Counted from the stretch's first letter, positions 1-6,742 are shown. The stretch: DNA of 7,131 nucleotides from Chitinophagaceae bacterium (GCA_020853515.1 JADYYU010000225.1:1-7131), one strand, 5' to 3'. Notes: generated from the letters alone by a model not told the origin. Program-made: numbers and translations.

Positions 1-72
1 ATGCCCTTTTTGCAGCGCAATTTCCTCAATGGCCCTGCCCATTTTTCCGTAACCGATCAATGCTATTTTCAT
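1..72 (-). CDS. dapB: 4-hydroxy-tetrahydrodipicolinate reductase, N-terminal fragment
   Basis: The first 24 codons of a gene that runs off the left edge; too short for ordinary ORF calling. The reading begins MKIALIGYGKMGRAIEEIA, a beta strand followed by the Rossmann glycine motif GYGKMG (residues 7-12) that binds NAD(P)H. This start is characteristic of DapB, the cytoplasmic enzyme that reduces the cyclic dihydrodipicolinate intermediate on the way to meso-diaminopimelate and lysine. The ATG lies only 6 nt after the stop of the DUF5683 gene, so it is probably the fourth gene of the parA-parB-DUF5683-dapB operon. The catalytic part is outside the window, so the identification rests on the N-terminus and on the gene order, which I know from other Bacteroidota. 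Another short-chain Rossmann oxidoreductase is the only real alternative. Confidence 0.85.
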   Translation of the reverse strand, partial: MKIALIGYGKMGRAIEEIALQKGH

Positions 73-78
73 CGTTTA

Positions 79-687
79 TTATTTTTTGGCCACAACTATT
101 TTGATCCCTGCCTGCCTGCGGTTGTCAAAATAAGGGGAGGCGTGCAAACTAATGTTTTTGTTCATGTCAAATGTTTTCAGATGGGCAGAGGTAAAGGCAT
201 CCAGAATATTGATCAGGTAGCAGAGCGTGCCGGCTATCACCGTATATTCCATATATTTTCTGTACGTCTTGCGCAGCAGGTCGATATCCGATGTTTGATA
301 ATTTACAAAAGTATCGGTGGTGGTCGGGTCGTTGTCTATTCTACCTAAGTAAGCCTGTTGATAAATATTATATTGTTTGGTGTTGAAGATCATAAATCCG
401 GTAACTGCGCCGGCAGCACCTACTACGACGCCCAGTTTCCAGTACTGCTTATTGTACACCTGCCCTAAACCCGGCAGCAAGGCTGAATACAGACCGGCTC
501 TTTTGGCCACCGGTATTTTTACATTGAATTTGAAAATAGAATCCGGAAAAGGAGGCAGTTTAGATTTTTCATTTGTTTCCGGTTTTTCACTTTCCTCAGG
601 GGTTTCCTGCGCCAGTAGCTGTACAGGCATGATAAAAAGCAGGCAGGCCACTATGTAAATGCAGATCCTGAATTGCTTGATTATCAT
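79..687 (-). CDS. DUF5683 family membrane protein
   Basis: A 202-residue protein of the DUF5683 family; no biochemical role is known to me. A signal peptide or N-terminal anchor (about residues 1-26, ending LLAQ) is followed by a charged Glu/Lys/Pro linker (27-50). The core motif SALLPGLGQVYNKQYWKLG (68-86) leads into a hydrophobic segment (about 87-101). A second signature, YLINILDAFTSAHLKTFD (157-174), overlaps a second hydrophobic segment (about 147-163). The PGLGQ-YN-YWK motif and the NI-DA-AHL-FD motif are the usual marks of the family, and the length is typical. It is probably an inner-membrane protein with a periplasmic or lipid-facing N-terminus, although cleavage of the leader would change the topology. 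It sits 30 nt after parB and 6 nt before dapB, a placement I recognise from many Bacteroidota, which suggests a role tied to cell growth or envelope; that is inference. Confidence 0.85.
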   Translation of the reverse strand: MIIKQFRICIYIVACLLFIMPVQLLAQETPEESEKPETNEKSKLPPFPDSIFKFNVKIPVAKRAGLYSALLPGLGQVYNKQYWKLGVVVGAAGAVTGFMIFNTKQYNIYQQAYLGRIDNDPTTTDTFVNYQTSDIDLLRKTYRKYMEYTVIAGTLCYLINILDAFTSAHLKTFDMNKNISLHASPYFDNRRQAGIKIVVAKK

Positions 688-717
688 GTAGAAGTTCGGT
701 TTAGAAAATATAGGCTA

Positions 718-1629
718 TTAAATGCTCATCTTATCCAGTATTCTTTCCAGGTCGCTGTCGTTATAAAATTCGAGGGTAATACTGCCTTTCCCGTTCTTTT
801 TACGTTGCAGATTTACTTTAGTAGACAGATGAGAAGCCAGTTGGTCTTCAATTTTTTTGTAAGCTGCAGGCAGTGCGGGCGTTTCTTTTTTTGCGACCGC
901 TGGCTTGCTTTTTTTCTGCTGAATATTTTTGATCAGTTCTTCGGTACTACGCACAGAAAGTTCCTTATCAAGAATTTCTTTGGCGGCAAACAATTGCTGT
1001 TCGATATGCTCAAGGCCAAGCAAGGCCCTTGCGTGTCCCATGCTCATTTGCTTGTTGCGAACCGAAACCTGTATCGATGGCGGCAAACGCAGCAGCCTCA
1101 TGTAATTGGTCACCGTGCTTCTTTCTTTTTTCATACGGTCGGCTACCTGTTCCTGCGTGAGGTTGCACTCGGTCATCAGCCGCTTATAGGCCAGTCCTAT
1201 TTCAATGGCATTGAGGTCTTCACGCTGCAGGTTTTCAAGTAAGCCCATCTCCAGTATTTCCTGATCGTTGGCTACTCTTACATACGCGGGGATATCTGTG
1301 AGGCCGGCAATTTTTGCTGCCTTAAACCTCCGTTCACCTGATATGATCTGATATTTTTTATTGGCCAGTTTAACCACCGTAATTGGCTGAATGATGTCAT
1401 GCAGCCTGATCGATTCGGCCAGTTCCTGCAATGGTGCTTCTTCAAACGTCCTGCGCGGCTGATGCGGGTTTACTTCAATGGCGCTTAAGGGAATCCGGGT
1501 GATGCTGCCTACCAGTACTTCGTCGGAGCCGCTTTGTTTGCTGAATGCATTCACTTCATCTTTAATATTGCCCAGCAAAGCGCCTATGCCTTTTCCTATC
1601 TGTGCCTTTGTATTTGGTTTACTGCTCAT
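718..1629 (-). CDS. parB: ParB/Spo0J chromosome-partitioning protein
   Basis: A 303-residue ParB, the CTP-binding DNA clamp that loads at parS sites near the origin and works with the ParA ATPase to segregate chromosomes. The N-terminus carries the ParA-interacting motif GKGIGALLG (12-20). The N-terminal nuclease-like fold has NPHQPRR (54-60), the CTP-binding GERRFKAAK (98-106) and ENLQREDLN (132-140). A helix-turn-helix follows (about 157-181, LTQEQVADRM then STVTNYMRLL), then MSMGHARALL (195-204). A Lys/Pro/Ala-rich linker (about 238-256) leads to the C-terminal dimerisation domain (about 257-303). Length and domain order are normal for a chromosomal ParB. The ATG lies inside the 3' end of parA (11-nt overlap) after a purine-rich stretch, which implies translational coupling. 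No parS-like palindrome was found nearby. Confidence 0.97.
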   Translation of the reverse strand: MSSKPNTKAQIGKGIGALLGNIKDEVNAFSKQSGSDEVLVGSITRIPLSAIEVNPHQPRRTFEEAPLQELAESIRLHDIIQPITVVKLANKKYQIISGERRFKAAKIAGLTDIPAYVRVANDQEILEMGLLENLQREDLNAIEIGLAYKRLMTECNLTQEQVADRMKKERSTVTNYMRLLRLPPSIQVSVRNKQMSMGHARALLGLEHIEQQLFAAKEILDKELSVRSTEELIKNIQQKKSKPAVAKKETPALPAAYKKIEDQLASHLSTKVNLQRKKNGKGSITLEFYNDSDLERILDKMSI

Positions 1630-2437
1630 TCTCTTCTATTTCAATTATTTTATCAATATTTTTTATTTTGGTAAGGTCGTTGCGCTGTAACACCTCTTTG
1701 GCCAGATTCAGGTAATTCATGGCGCCGGTTGATTCTGCATCGTACAGTAACACTGGTTTTCCGAGGCTGGGGGCCTCACCCAAACGGGTATTTCGATGTA
1801 TGATGGTTTTGAATAAACTATTTTCAAAGTGATTTTTTACTTCTTCTACTACCTGATTTGAAAGGCGTAGACGTCCATCGTACATGGTCATTAAAATACC
1901 TTCAATTTCCAGGTTGCTGTTGAGTTTGGTTTGTACGATCTTGATGGTATTCAGCAGTTTACCCAAGCCTTCCAGTGCGAAATACTCACATTGTACGGGT
2001 ATAATCACACTGTCGCTGGCGGTTAGTGCATTTACTGTAATCAGTCCTAAAGAGGGTGAGCAGTCGATAATAATAAACTGGTATTCATCTCTGATCTCCT
2101 CCAATACCTGTGCCAGTTTTCTTTCGCGGTTCGGGTGATTTATCAGTTCAATTTCGGCCCCTACCAGATCGAGATCAGAAGGTAACAAATGCAGGTTCGG
2201 TGTTTCCGTTTCCAGGATCACCTGCCGGATATTGGTATCGTTTACGAGGCAGTCGTACACGCTGAGTTGTACATTTCGCAGGTCAAATCCGTTGCCGGTG
2301 GTGGCATTAGCCTGCGGATCGCAATCGATCAAGAGTGTTTTGTAATCCAGTACGGCCAGACTGCAGGCAAGGTTGATCGCAGTAGTCGTTTTGCCCACTC
2401 CGCCTTTTTGATTCGCAATTGAAATTATTTTTCCCAT
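1619..2437 (-). CDS. parA: ParA/Soj chromosome-partitioning ATPase
   Basis: A 272-residue ParA of the MinD/Soj deviant-Walker ATPase family, which binds DNA non-specifically as an ATP dimer and drives movement of ParB-parS complexes. Seen in the sequence: the deviant Walker A motif KGGVGKTT (11-18) with its signature lysine K11, the A' motif LLIDCDPQ (35-42), and the Walker B motif FIIIDCSPSLG (121-131). The later stretch HRNTRLGEAPSLGKPV is typical of chromosomal Soj proteins. No N-terminal helix-turn-helix extension is present, which separates it from plasmid type Ia ParA. The length fits the chromosomal family. It is the first gene of the minus-strand cluster, and its upstream region is shared divergently with menG. 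The ATG at 2437 directly precedes the conserved start MGKIISIANQKGG, so the start is secure. Confidence 0.97.
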   Translation of the reverse strand: MGKIISIANQKGGVGKTTTAINLACSLAVLDYKTLLIDCDPQANATTGNGFDLRNVQLSVYDCLVNDTNIRQVILETETPNLHLLPSDLDLVGAEIELINHPNRERKLAQVLEEIRDEYQFIIIDCSPSLGLITVNALTASDSVIIPVQCEYFALEGLGKLLNTIKIVQTKLNSNLEIEGILMTMYDGRLRLSNQVVEEVKNHFENSLFKTIIHRNTRLGEAPSLGKPVLLYDAESTGAMNYLNLAKEVLQRNDLTKIKNIDKIIEIEENEQ

Positions 2438-2443
2438 CAGTTA

Positions 2444-2451
2444 CAAAAATG
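2444..2451 (-). promoter_or_regulatory. candidate -7 element for parA
   Basis: On the minus strand these bases read CATTTTTG, one mismatch from the Bacteroidota -7 consensus TAnnTTTG. The element ends 6 nt before the parA ATG, so transcription would begin at or only a few bases before the start codon. No clear -33 TTTG is visible at the expected distance, and the region is AT-rich, so chance similarity is possible. Confidence 0.35.
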
Positions 2452-2643
2452 ATATTTATTTATGGTAAAATAAATTTTTTTTATACACCGGATGTGCAGG
2501 TAGAAGTTAAAGTAATGGTTGAAGGGTGAATTGCAGAGGCCGCTTACAAAGTGGTTTTATGCAAAGATCAGTGCATCATTTCTGTTTATGTCCTATTCAG
2601 GTAATATTAGGGTGTTATTTACTTTTTAGGGTAAATTATAAGC

Positions 2644-2651
2644 TATATTTG
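2644..2651 (+). promoter_or_regulatory. -7 promoter element for menG-porT
   Basis: TATATTTG is an exact match to TAnnTTTG, the -7 element recognised by the Bacteroidota housekeeping sigma factor. It ends 4 nt before the GTG taken as the menG start, which places the expected transcription start at or beside the start codon. The -33 region (around 2613-2620, TGTTATTT) is a poor match to TTTG. It probably drives both menG and the overlapping porT. Confidence 0.55.
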
Positions 2652-2655
2652 CAGG

Positions 2656-3384
2656 GTGGGAACAAGCGTTGTACCTGATGCCAACTCAGGACTCAGTAAA
2701 AAACAGCAGATTGAAAATATGTTTGATGGCATTGCCCACAAATATGATTTTTTGAATCGTTTACTTTCTTTCAGGATTGATACACTATGGCGCAAAAGAG
2801 TGATTCGACTGCTTAAACCCTTTGCTCCCCGTCATATTTTGGATGTGGCCACCGGCACGGCTGATCTTGCGATTGCACTGACTGCACTAAAACCTGAATC
2901 GATCACCGGAATTGATATTTCTGCCGGAATGCTTGAGATCGGGCGTCAAAAGGTTGCATTGAAGGAAAATACAAAAATGATCCGCTTGCAGAAGGCAGAC
3001 AGCGAAAACCTGCCTTTTGATGAGGGCACTTTTGACGCGGTGACAGTTGCTTTTGGTGTCCGTAATTTTGAAAATCTGGGTACAGGACTGTCTGAAATTT
3101 ATCGGGTATTGACTCCGGGGGGGCAGTTTGTGATTCTGGAATTTTCAAAAGTTAAAAAATTCCCTCTGAAGCAATTTTATCACTTATATTTTCGTTATGT
3201 AACGCCGGCGATTGGAAAATTGTTTAGTAATAGCAGCACGGCCTATAGCTATTTGCCAAATTCTGTGCAGGTTTTCCCTGAAGGTGAAGAAATGTGCGTA
3301 ATATTGCAAAAAACCGGTTTTAAAAAAGTAGTATGTACATCACTCAGCTTCGGAATCGCCTCTCTTTATCATTGTCAAAAGTAA
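2656..3384 (+). CDS. menG: demethylmenaquinone methyltransferase (MenG/UbiE)
   Basis: A 242-residue SAM-dependent methyltransferase, often annotated ubiE. It methylates demethylmenaquinone in the last step of menaquinone synthesis; that substrate is inferred because Bacteroidota generally use menaquinone rather than ubiquinone. The family signature FDGIAHKYDFLNRLLS (23-38) precedes SAM motif I, ILDVATGTADLA (61-72). Then come the acidic strand end GIDISAGML (85-93), ADSENLPFDEGTFD (114-127), AFGVRNFENL (132-141) and LTPGGQFVILEFS (152-164). The C-terminus FGIASLYHCQK is typical. The only usual start codon near the expected N-terminus is GTG at 2656. An in-frame TAA at 2632 excludes a much longer protein, and there is no Shine-Dalgarno sequence. 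The 3' end overlaps porT by 52 nt, so the two are probably co-transcribed. Confidence 0.95.
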   Translation: MGTSVVPDANSGLSKKQQIENMFDGIAHKYDFLNRLLSFRIDTLWRKRVIRLLKPFAPRHILDVATGTADLAIALTALKPESITGIDISAGMLEIGRQKVALKENTKMIRLQKADSENLPFDEGTFDAVTVAFGVRNFENLGTGLSEIYRVLTPGGQFVILEFSKVKKFPLKQFYHLYFRYVTPAIGKLFSNSSTAYSYLPNSVQVFPEGEEMCVILQKTGFKKVVCTSLSFGIASLYHCQK

Positions 3385-4061
3385 TTTTATGGGGGTGTTG
3401 TTTGCTTTACAGCACTGTGTCCCTGGCGCAGGATGAGAAAATGTACAATTCAGAGCACGATGAAAAGCCCTATTACTTTGGGATCACGCTTGGCTTTAAT
3501 GCATCGCAGTATAAGGTATCGCAGTCCTCTTATTTTATCGATTACGATACCATCAAAGATATTACTCCCCTCTGGAAACCGGGCTTTCAGTTAGGTATTA
3601 TGGGCAATGCACGCTTAAGCAGTTTTGTCGATATCAGGGCTATACCCACGTTTATGCTTCGTGAGCAGGGCCTGCGGTTTACGGACTTCCGTGATTCTGT
3701 CTTAACCAGTTCCTTTGAATCTATCCTCTTCACGTTGCCGGTCGAATTTAAGTTTAAGTCAGATCGTCAGCAAAACTTTCGCTTTTTTGTTTGCGCCGGG
3801 GGCAAAATAGATTTTGATTTTAATGCCAATGCCAGATCAAAAAGAAGTAATGAAGTGATCCGGGTGAAGGCTTTTGACTACGGCTATAATTTAGGTCTTG
3901 GATTTGAATTCTATTATCCAAATTTCATTTTTGCTCCTGAAATAAAGATCAGTAATGGACTTGGCAACAGCTTACTTCGCAATGTGGGTGAACCAACCAA
4001 CAAGGCGATTGATAAGATCACCACCAGACAGATCGTTATTTCTTTTCATGTCGAAGGATAA
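3333..4061 (+). CDS. porT: PorT family outer-membrane beta-barrel protein (type IX secretion)
   Basis: A 242-residue predicted outer-membrane beta-barrel. PorT (SprT in gliding bacteria) is required for type IX secretion of CHU_C- or CTD-tagged proteins across the outer membrane. A basic n-region (R7, R9, K16) and hydrophobic core end at VSLAQ, giving a signal peptide of about 32 residues. The rest consists of alternating amphipathic strands: FGITLGFNASQY (49-60), PGFQLGIMGNARL (83-95), LPVEFKF (135-141), FFVCAGGKIDFDFN (151-164), YGYNLGLGFEFYY (183-195) and a final strand ending near VISFHV. The motif APEIKISNGLGNSL (201-214) is family-like. Placement directly after menG/ubiE is an order I recall for porT in other Bacteroidota and supports the name. 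The ATG at 3333 lies 52 nt inside menG; an in-frame TTG at 3372 would give a shorter, cleaner signal peptide and is a real alternative. Confidence 0.85.
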   Translation: MYITQLRNRLSLSLSKVILWGCCLLYSTVSLAQDEKMYNSEHDEKPYYFGITLGFNASQYKVSQSSYFIDYDTIKDITPLWKPGFQLGIMGNARLSSFVDIRAIPTFMLREQGLRFTDFRDSVLTSSFESILFTLPVEFKFKSDRQQNFRFFVCAGGKIDFDFNANARSKRSNEVIRVKAFDYGYNLGLGFEFYYPNFIFAPEIKISNGLGNSLLRNVGEPTNKAIDKITTRQIVISFHVEG

Positions 4062-4069
4062 ACCTAAGG

Positions 4070-4109
4070 CAGGAAATTTAGAGTGAAAGAGCGATACTCC
4101 TGTTTTTTT
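4070..4109 (+). terminator. possible Rho-independent terminator after porT
   Basis: Starting 9 nt after the porT stop, CAG (4070-4072) can pair with CTG (4100-4102), and GAGT (4081-4084) with ACTC (4096-4099). A run of seven T follows at 4103-4109. The stem is short and has an 8-nt bulge, so this is a weak terminator prediction; the T tract and position are the main support. Confidence 0.4.
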
Positions 4110-4120
4110 AGATACATCAT

Positions 4121-4139
4121 GATCAGGAGATCCCTGATC
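4121..4139. repeat. perfect 7-bp inverted repeat between convergent genes
   Basis: GATCAGG (4121-4127) and CCTGATC (4133-4139) are exact inverted copies around a 5-nt loop. They lie between the convergent porT and surface-protein genes. No T tract follows on either strand, so it is not a classical terminator. It could still act as an RNA 3'-end hairpin or a protein-binding palindrome. The rest of the 221-bp spacer (4062-4282) shows no gene that I can support. Confidence 0.35.
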
Positions 4140-4282
4140 TGCCTCAGATTCTTTACTGCCTCCTGTCCAATTCAACTCGTTAAGATTGATCCTGCTTAAG
4201 TAATCTGTGGCAAAACAAGCTTATGAAGGTGTTTGGTGCTCAATTGATTATTGAAAATTCGACAGGCAAAATTTGAAATCGA

Positions 4283-6712
4283 TTATCTTACCAATAAAAA
4301 ATCGCCGGTTTTGGTGTAGTGTTTACCATCACCTAAACATTTGTAACGTAGCAGGTAGAAGTAGGTACCGAGTTCCGCAAAGCCCTGATTGATTTTGCCA
4401 TCCCAGCTACCATCTGCGTATCGTGAATACCAAACTTTCTGACCCCATCGGTCAAAAATTGCAAATTGTTCGATTTCCATGCCGGTACTGCTGATCATTT
4501 TCCAGTTATCATTATTTCCGTCTCCATTCGGCGAAAAGGCGGTAGGTAGAAATACGTTTTCGCAACAATTGCCCGGAGCAATATAGACGGTATCACGCAC
4601 TTCACATCCTGTAGCATCGATGGCATGCACAAAATAGTATCCGTACCCCAGTTTGGTAGCCAGGGTACTAGTTTGGGGCGGGGTAGAAGACCACAGTACA
4701 CTCACCGGTGGCACCCCGCCTGTCAGCACTACTTCGGCTTCGCCTTCGTCACCTTTGCCCCAGCAAGGCAGGTCTTTGCCGCTCGCTTTGCTAAAAAAGT
4801 CCTTCGCCAGCAGACCAACATAAACAATGGTATCAATGAGACAGCCGTTCGCATTGCGGGCTTCGATGGTATAGGTGCCGGTATTGAGTCCGGTAAAAAT
4901 ACCTACTGTATCAACCGCATTGCTCGTTGGTATCAGCTTATAATAAATAGGGCTGCCAAAATTTGTTTTGATCTTAATTCGTCCATTTATTTTGTCGCAG
5001 GTCAGGGGTGAAATATCAATGTTTTCAAAGGTGAGTTTATCGGGTTCTGAAACACTGGCTGTAGCCGTATCTTTGCAGCCATTTTGATCTGCCACAATGA
5101 TCGTATAATTATTTTCCAGTAAATTTGAAAAAAGGTTATTGCTGCTCACAATATTATCTGGGAGTAAAAAATAGGTATAGCTGTTGTTGGCCGGACTGAC
5201 GAATACTTCCAGACTACCATCTGTGCCGCCGTTGCAACGGATGTCTTCCGACTTCACATTTTCAATGACCGGATAAGTCGGCGGTTTTACCTCAACGGTC
5301 GTATTGAAGGTGCAGTTCTTATTGTCTTTAATCGTAATTGTGTATATGCCGGAATTTAAGCTGGAAAATAAGGCGTTATTTTGAAAGTTGTTACCGTTCA
5401 GCGCGTATTCAAAACCTCCATTGGCACTGGTGGCCGTTATGCTCAGGGTGCCGTCGCCGGAGGGTATGCAAGTTTCAGGAGTTGATGTAACCGAGGCTTC
5501 AATCGGCTGCACATAATGGATGGTATAGGCAATGGTTTGTTTGCTTGAAAGCGGGCAGCCATCATCCTGATAAGTGACATAAAATGTATAATCACCGGGG
5601 GGTGTTGCCGGAGGGATATTCCACTCAAAATGCATCAGCGGCGAAGGTGTATTGTTGTTGCTCAGTGTCATGGTGGCTCCTGCAGGTAAGCCTGAGAAAT
5701 TTACCGTCACCTTTCCGTTATCGGGATCACTTACCTGGATATCAAACTGCAAATTACTATTAGCATTGCAAATTGTAATTTCGTTCCCGTTGGCAATTAT
5801 CCCCCCGTTGTTGCCAGTTATCAGGCCTGAAGGTGATTGGTTATTACAATTGCTCAACACTACAAACACCATTTCACGCATGCTGGTACCTACCACAATA
5901 CCGTTGCGGGTTTCTGTTACTTTAGAAACTACGAGGGCATTTTGTGCTATGTTGGGTAAAAATGAAAGCTGACCTGTTGAACTGTTAAAATAAAAATTGC
6001 CGGCCGCAGTGCCTAATGGTTGCGCAAAAGTATAGGGTGCTGCATAGCTTACTATACCACCATTCCCGTTTTGCCCTGGCACCAGATCAAAAGTCAGCAA
6101 ATCACCATCAGCATCAATCGCACCCTGATTGTATTGCTGTGCATTATTGATACAGAAAAAGGGCGTGGGTATAGTCGTATATGCGGATGACTGATTAGGT
6201 CCGTTCAGGTTATTGAGTGTTGCAACTAATTGCATGATGGTATACCCTGCTCCCTGCGTAATATTTGTAATCGCACCACTGCGGCCTGCCTGATTAGCGG
6301 CACCCATATCTCCGCTAAAAACAAACTGCCAGTCGGCGGACTGGGCGCTCAGCGTTACATTACCCTTGAATATGAACCGTGCCACACCCGGCAACAGGCC
6401 TCCTTTGCAGGCGGTATTATTGATTTCTTCGGGACAAACCGGGGTTACTTCTTCGCCTACAATGCCAAAGGGTGAAAGGGTGATCGATGTGAAGGCATTC
6501 AACCCGTTATAAATTGAAATAACCGGCACTGAGGCCGGAAGATTCGGAAACGACGGACCGCTGCAGTCGCCATACAGCGTAAGCGTAATTTCATAGGTAT
6601 TACCCGATAGATTTTTGTAGGTTAACTCTCCCCCAAAGATATGCGAAGCCTGCGCATTGAAAGCGGACAGTGATAATATCAAAAAAACAAACTTGTATAA
6701 TAAATTCGGCAT
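4283..6712 (-). CDS. SprB-repeat surface protein with CHU_C T9SS sorting domain
   Basis: A secreted protein of 809 residues from the chosen ATG (819 from an alternative at 6742). The signal peptide is about residues 1-22 (MPNLLYKFVFLILSLSAF, then NAQA). The mature start SHIFGGELTYKNLSGNTYEI resembles the opening of many large Bacteroidota gliding-type proteins. Residues about 23-400 are Asn/Gly/Thr-rich and probably beta-rich. They include a DADGD stretch (200-204) and an Ig/cadherin-like segment with VSDPDNGKV (327-335). Four SprB-like repeats (403-714) follow, each with one cysteine pair. The last 93 residues (717-809) form a CHU_C type B sorting domain with FLPTAFSPNGDGNNDNWK, IFDRWGQKVW, DGSWDG and a final KTGDFLLVR. 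It is therefore likely exported by the T9SS, and porT lies next door in convergent orientation. A role in adhesion or gliding is inference. The start at 6712 is preferred because a TATTTTTG promoter element overlaps codons of the longer reading and GAAAGAAA precedes the ATG. Confidence 0.88.
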   Translation of the reverse strand: MPNLLYKFVFLILSLSAFNAQASHIFGGELTYKNLSGNTYEITLTLYGDCSGPSFPNLPASVPVISIYNGLNAFTSITLSPFGIVGEEVTPVCPEEINNTACKGGLLPGVARFIFKGNVTLSAQSADWQFVFSGDMGAANQAGRSGAITNITQGAGYTIMQLVATLNNLNGPNQSSAYTTIPTPFFCINNAQQYNQGAIDADGDLLTFDLVPGQNGNGGIVSYAAPYTFAQPLGTAAGNFYFNSSTGQLSFLPNIAQNALVVSKVTETRNGIVVGTSMREMVFVVLSNCNNQSPSGLITGNNGGIIANGNEITICNANSNLQFDIQVSDPDNGKVTVNFSGLPAGATMTLSNNNTPSPLMHFEWNIPPATPPGDYTFYVTYQDDGCPLSSKQTIAYTIHYVQPIEASVTSTPETCIPSGDGTLSITATSANGGFEYALNGNNFQNNALFSSLNSGIYTITIKDNKNCTFNTTVEVKPPTYPVIENVKSEDIRCNGGTDGSLEVFVSPANNSYTYFLLPDNIVSSNNLFSNLLENNYTIIVADQNGCKDTATASVSEPDKLTFENIDISPLTCDKINGRIKIKTNFGSPIYYKLIPTSNAVDTVGIFTGLNTGTYTIEARNANGCLIDTIVYVGLLAKDFFSKASGKDLPCWGKGDEGEAEVVLTGGVPPVSVLWSSTPPQTSTLATKLGYGYYFVHAIDATGCEVRDTVYIAPGNCCENVFLPTAFSPNGDGNNDNWKMISSTGMEIEQFAIFDRWGQKVWYSRYADGSWDGKINQGFAELGTYFYLLRYKCLGDGKHYTKTGDFLLVR
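4571..5506 (-). repeat. four tandem SprB-like protein repeats
   Basis: Four diverged coding repeats at 5506-5279, 5278-5042, 5041-4817 and 4816-4571. Each has an early Cys, a glycine-containing turn, an F-xx-L-xxG/N-x-Y segment and a closing D/N-x-x-x-C, usually NGC or TGC. Using residues from the 6712 start, the cysteines fall at 415/467, 493/546, 572/624 and 650/703. The pairs are 52 or 53 residues apart, and successive units are offset by 78-79 residues. The fourth repeat is closest to the canonical SprB form (TGGVPPVSVLWS, then AIDATGC). The copies are not alike enough to read as recent DNA duplications. Confidence 0.75.
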
Positions 6713-6728
6713 CGGTTTCTTTCTTTGA

Positions 6729-6736
6729 CAAAAATA
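6729..6736 (-). promoter_or_regulatory. -7 promoter element for the surface protein
   Basis: On the minus strand this reads TATTTTTG, an exact match to TAnnTTTG. The expected transcription start is about 6722-6726, which is downstream of the ATG at 6742 and just upstream of the ATG at 6712. The intervening leader contains purine-rich GAAAGAAA. No convincing -33 TTTG is seen. AT-rich sequence gives such 8-mers by chance, so confidence is moderate. Confidence 0.45.
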
Positions 6737-6742
6737 GCTCAT

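Noticed and set aside
1..348. Plus-strand open frame of 115 codons at the left edge
   Set aside because: It is antisense to dapB and DUF5683, both supported by clear family motifs.
688..717. A separate promoter for DUF5683-dapB in the 30-nt gap after parB
   Set aside because: A TATATTTTC stretch resembles TAnnTTTG but lacks the final G, and the gap is short, so simple read-through from parB is more likely.
673..1242. Plus-strand open frame of 189 codons inside parB
   Set aside because: It is antisense to the fully convincing parB, and its Phe- and Gln-rich translation is typical of an antisense shadow.
2438..2655. A parS site near parAB
   Set aside because: I looked for the TGTTTCACGTGAAACA type of palindrome and its CACGTG core here and by eye in the rest of the window, and saw none. 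A motif scan of the genome would be decisive.
3972..4175. Minus-strand open frame of 67 codons antisense to the porT 3' end
   Set aside because: Mostly a shadow of porT. Its translation has no domain or credible composition, and there is no promoter-like element before it.
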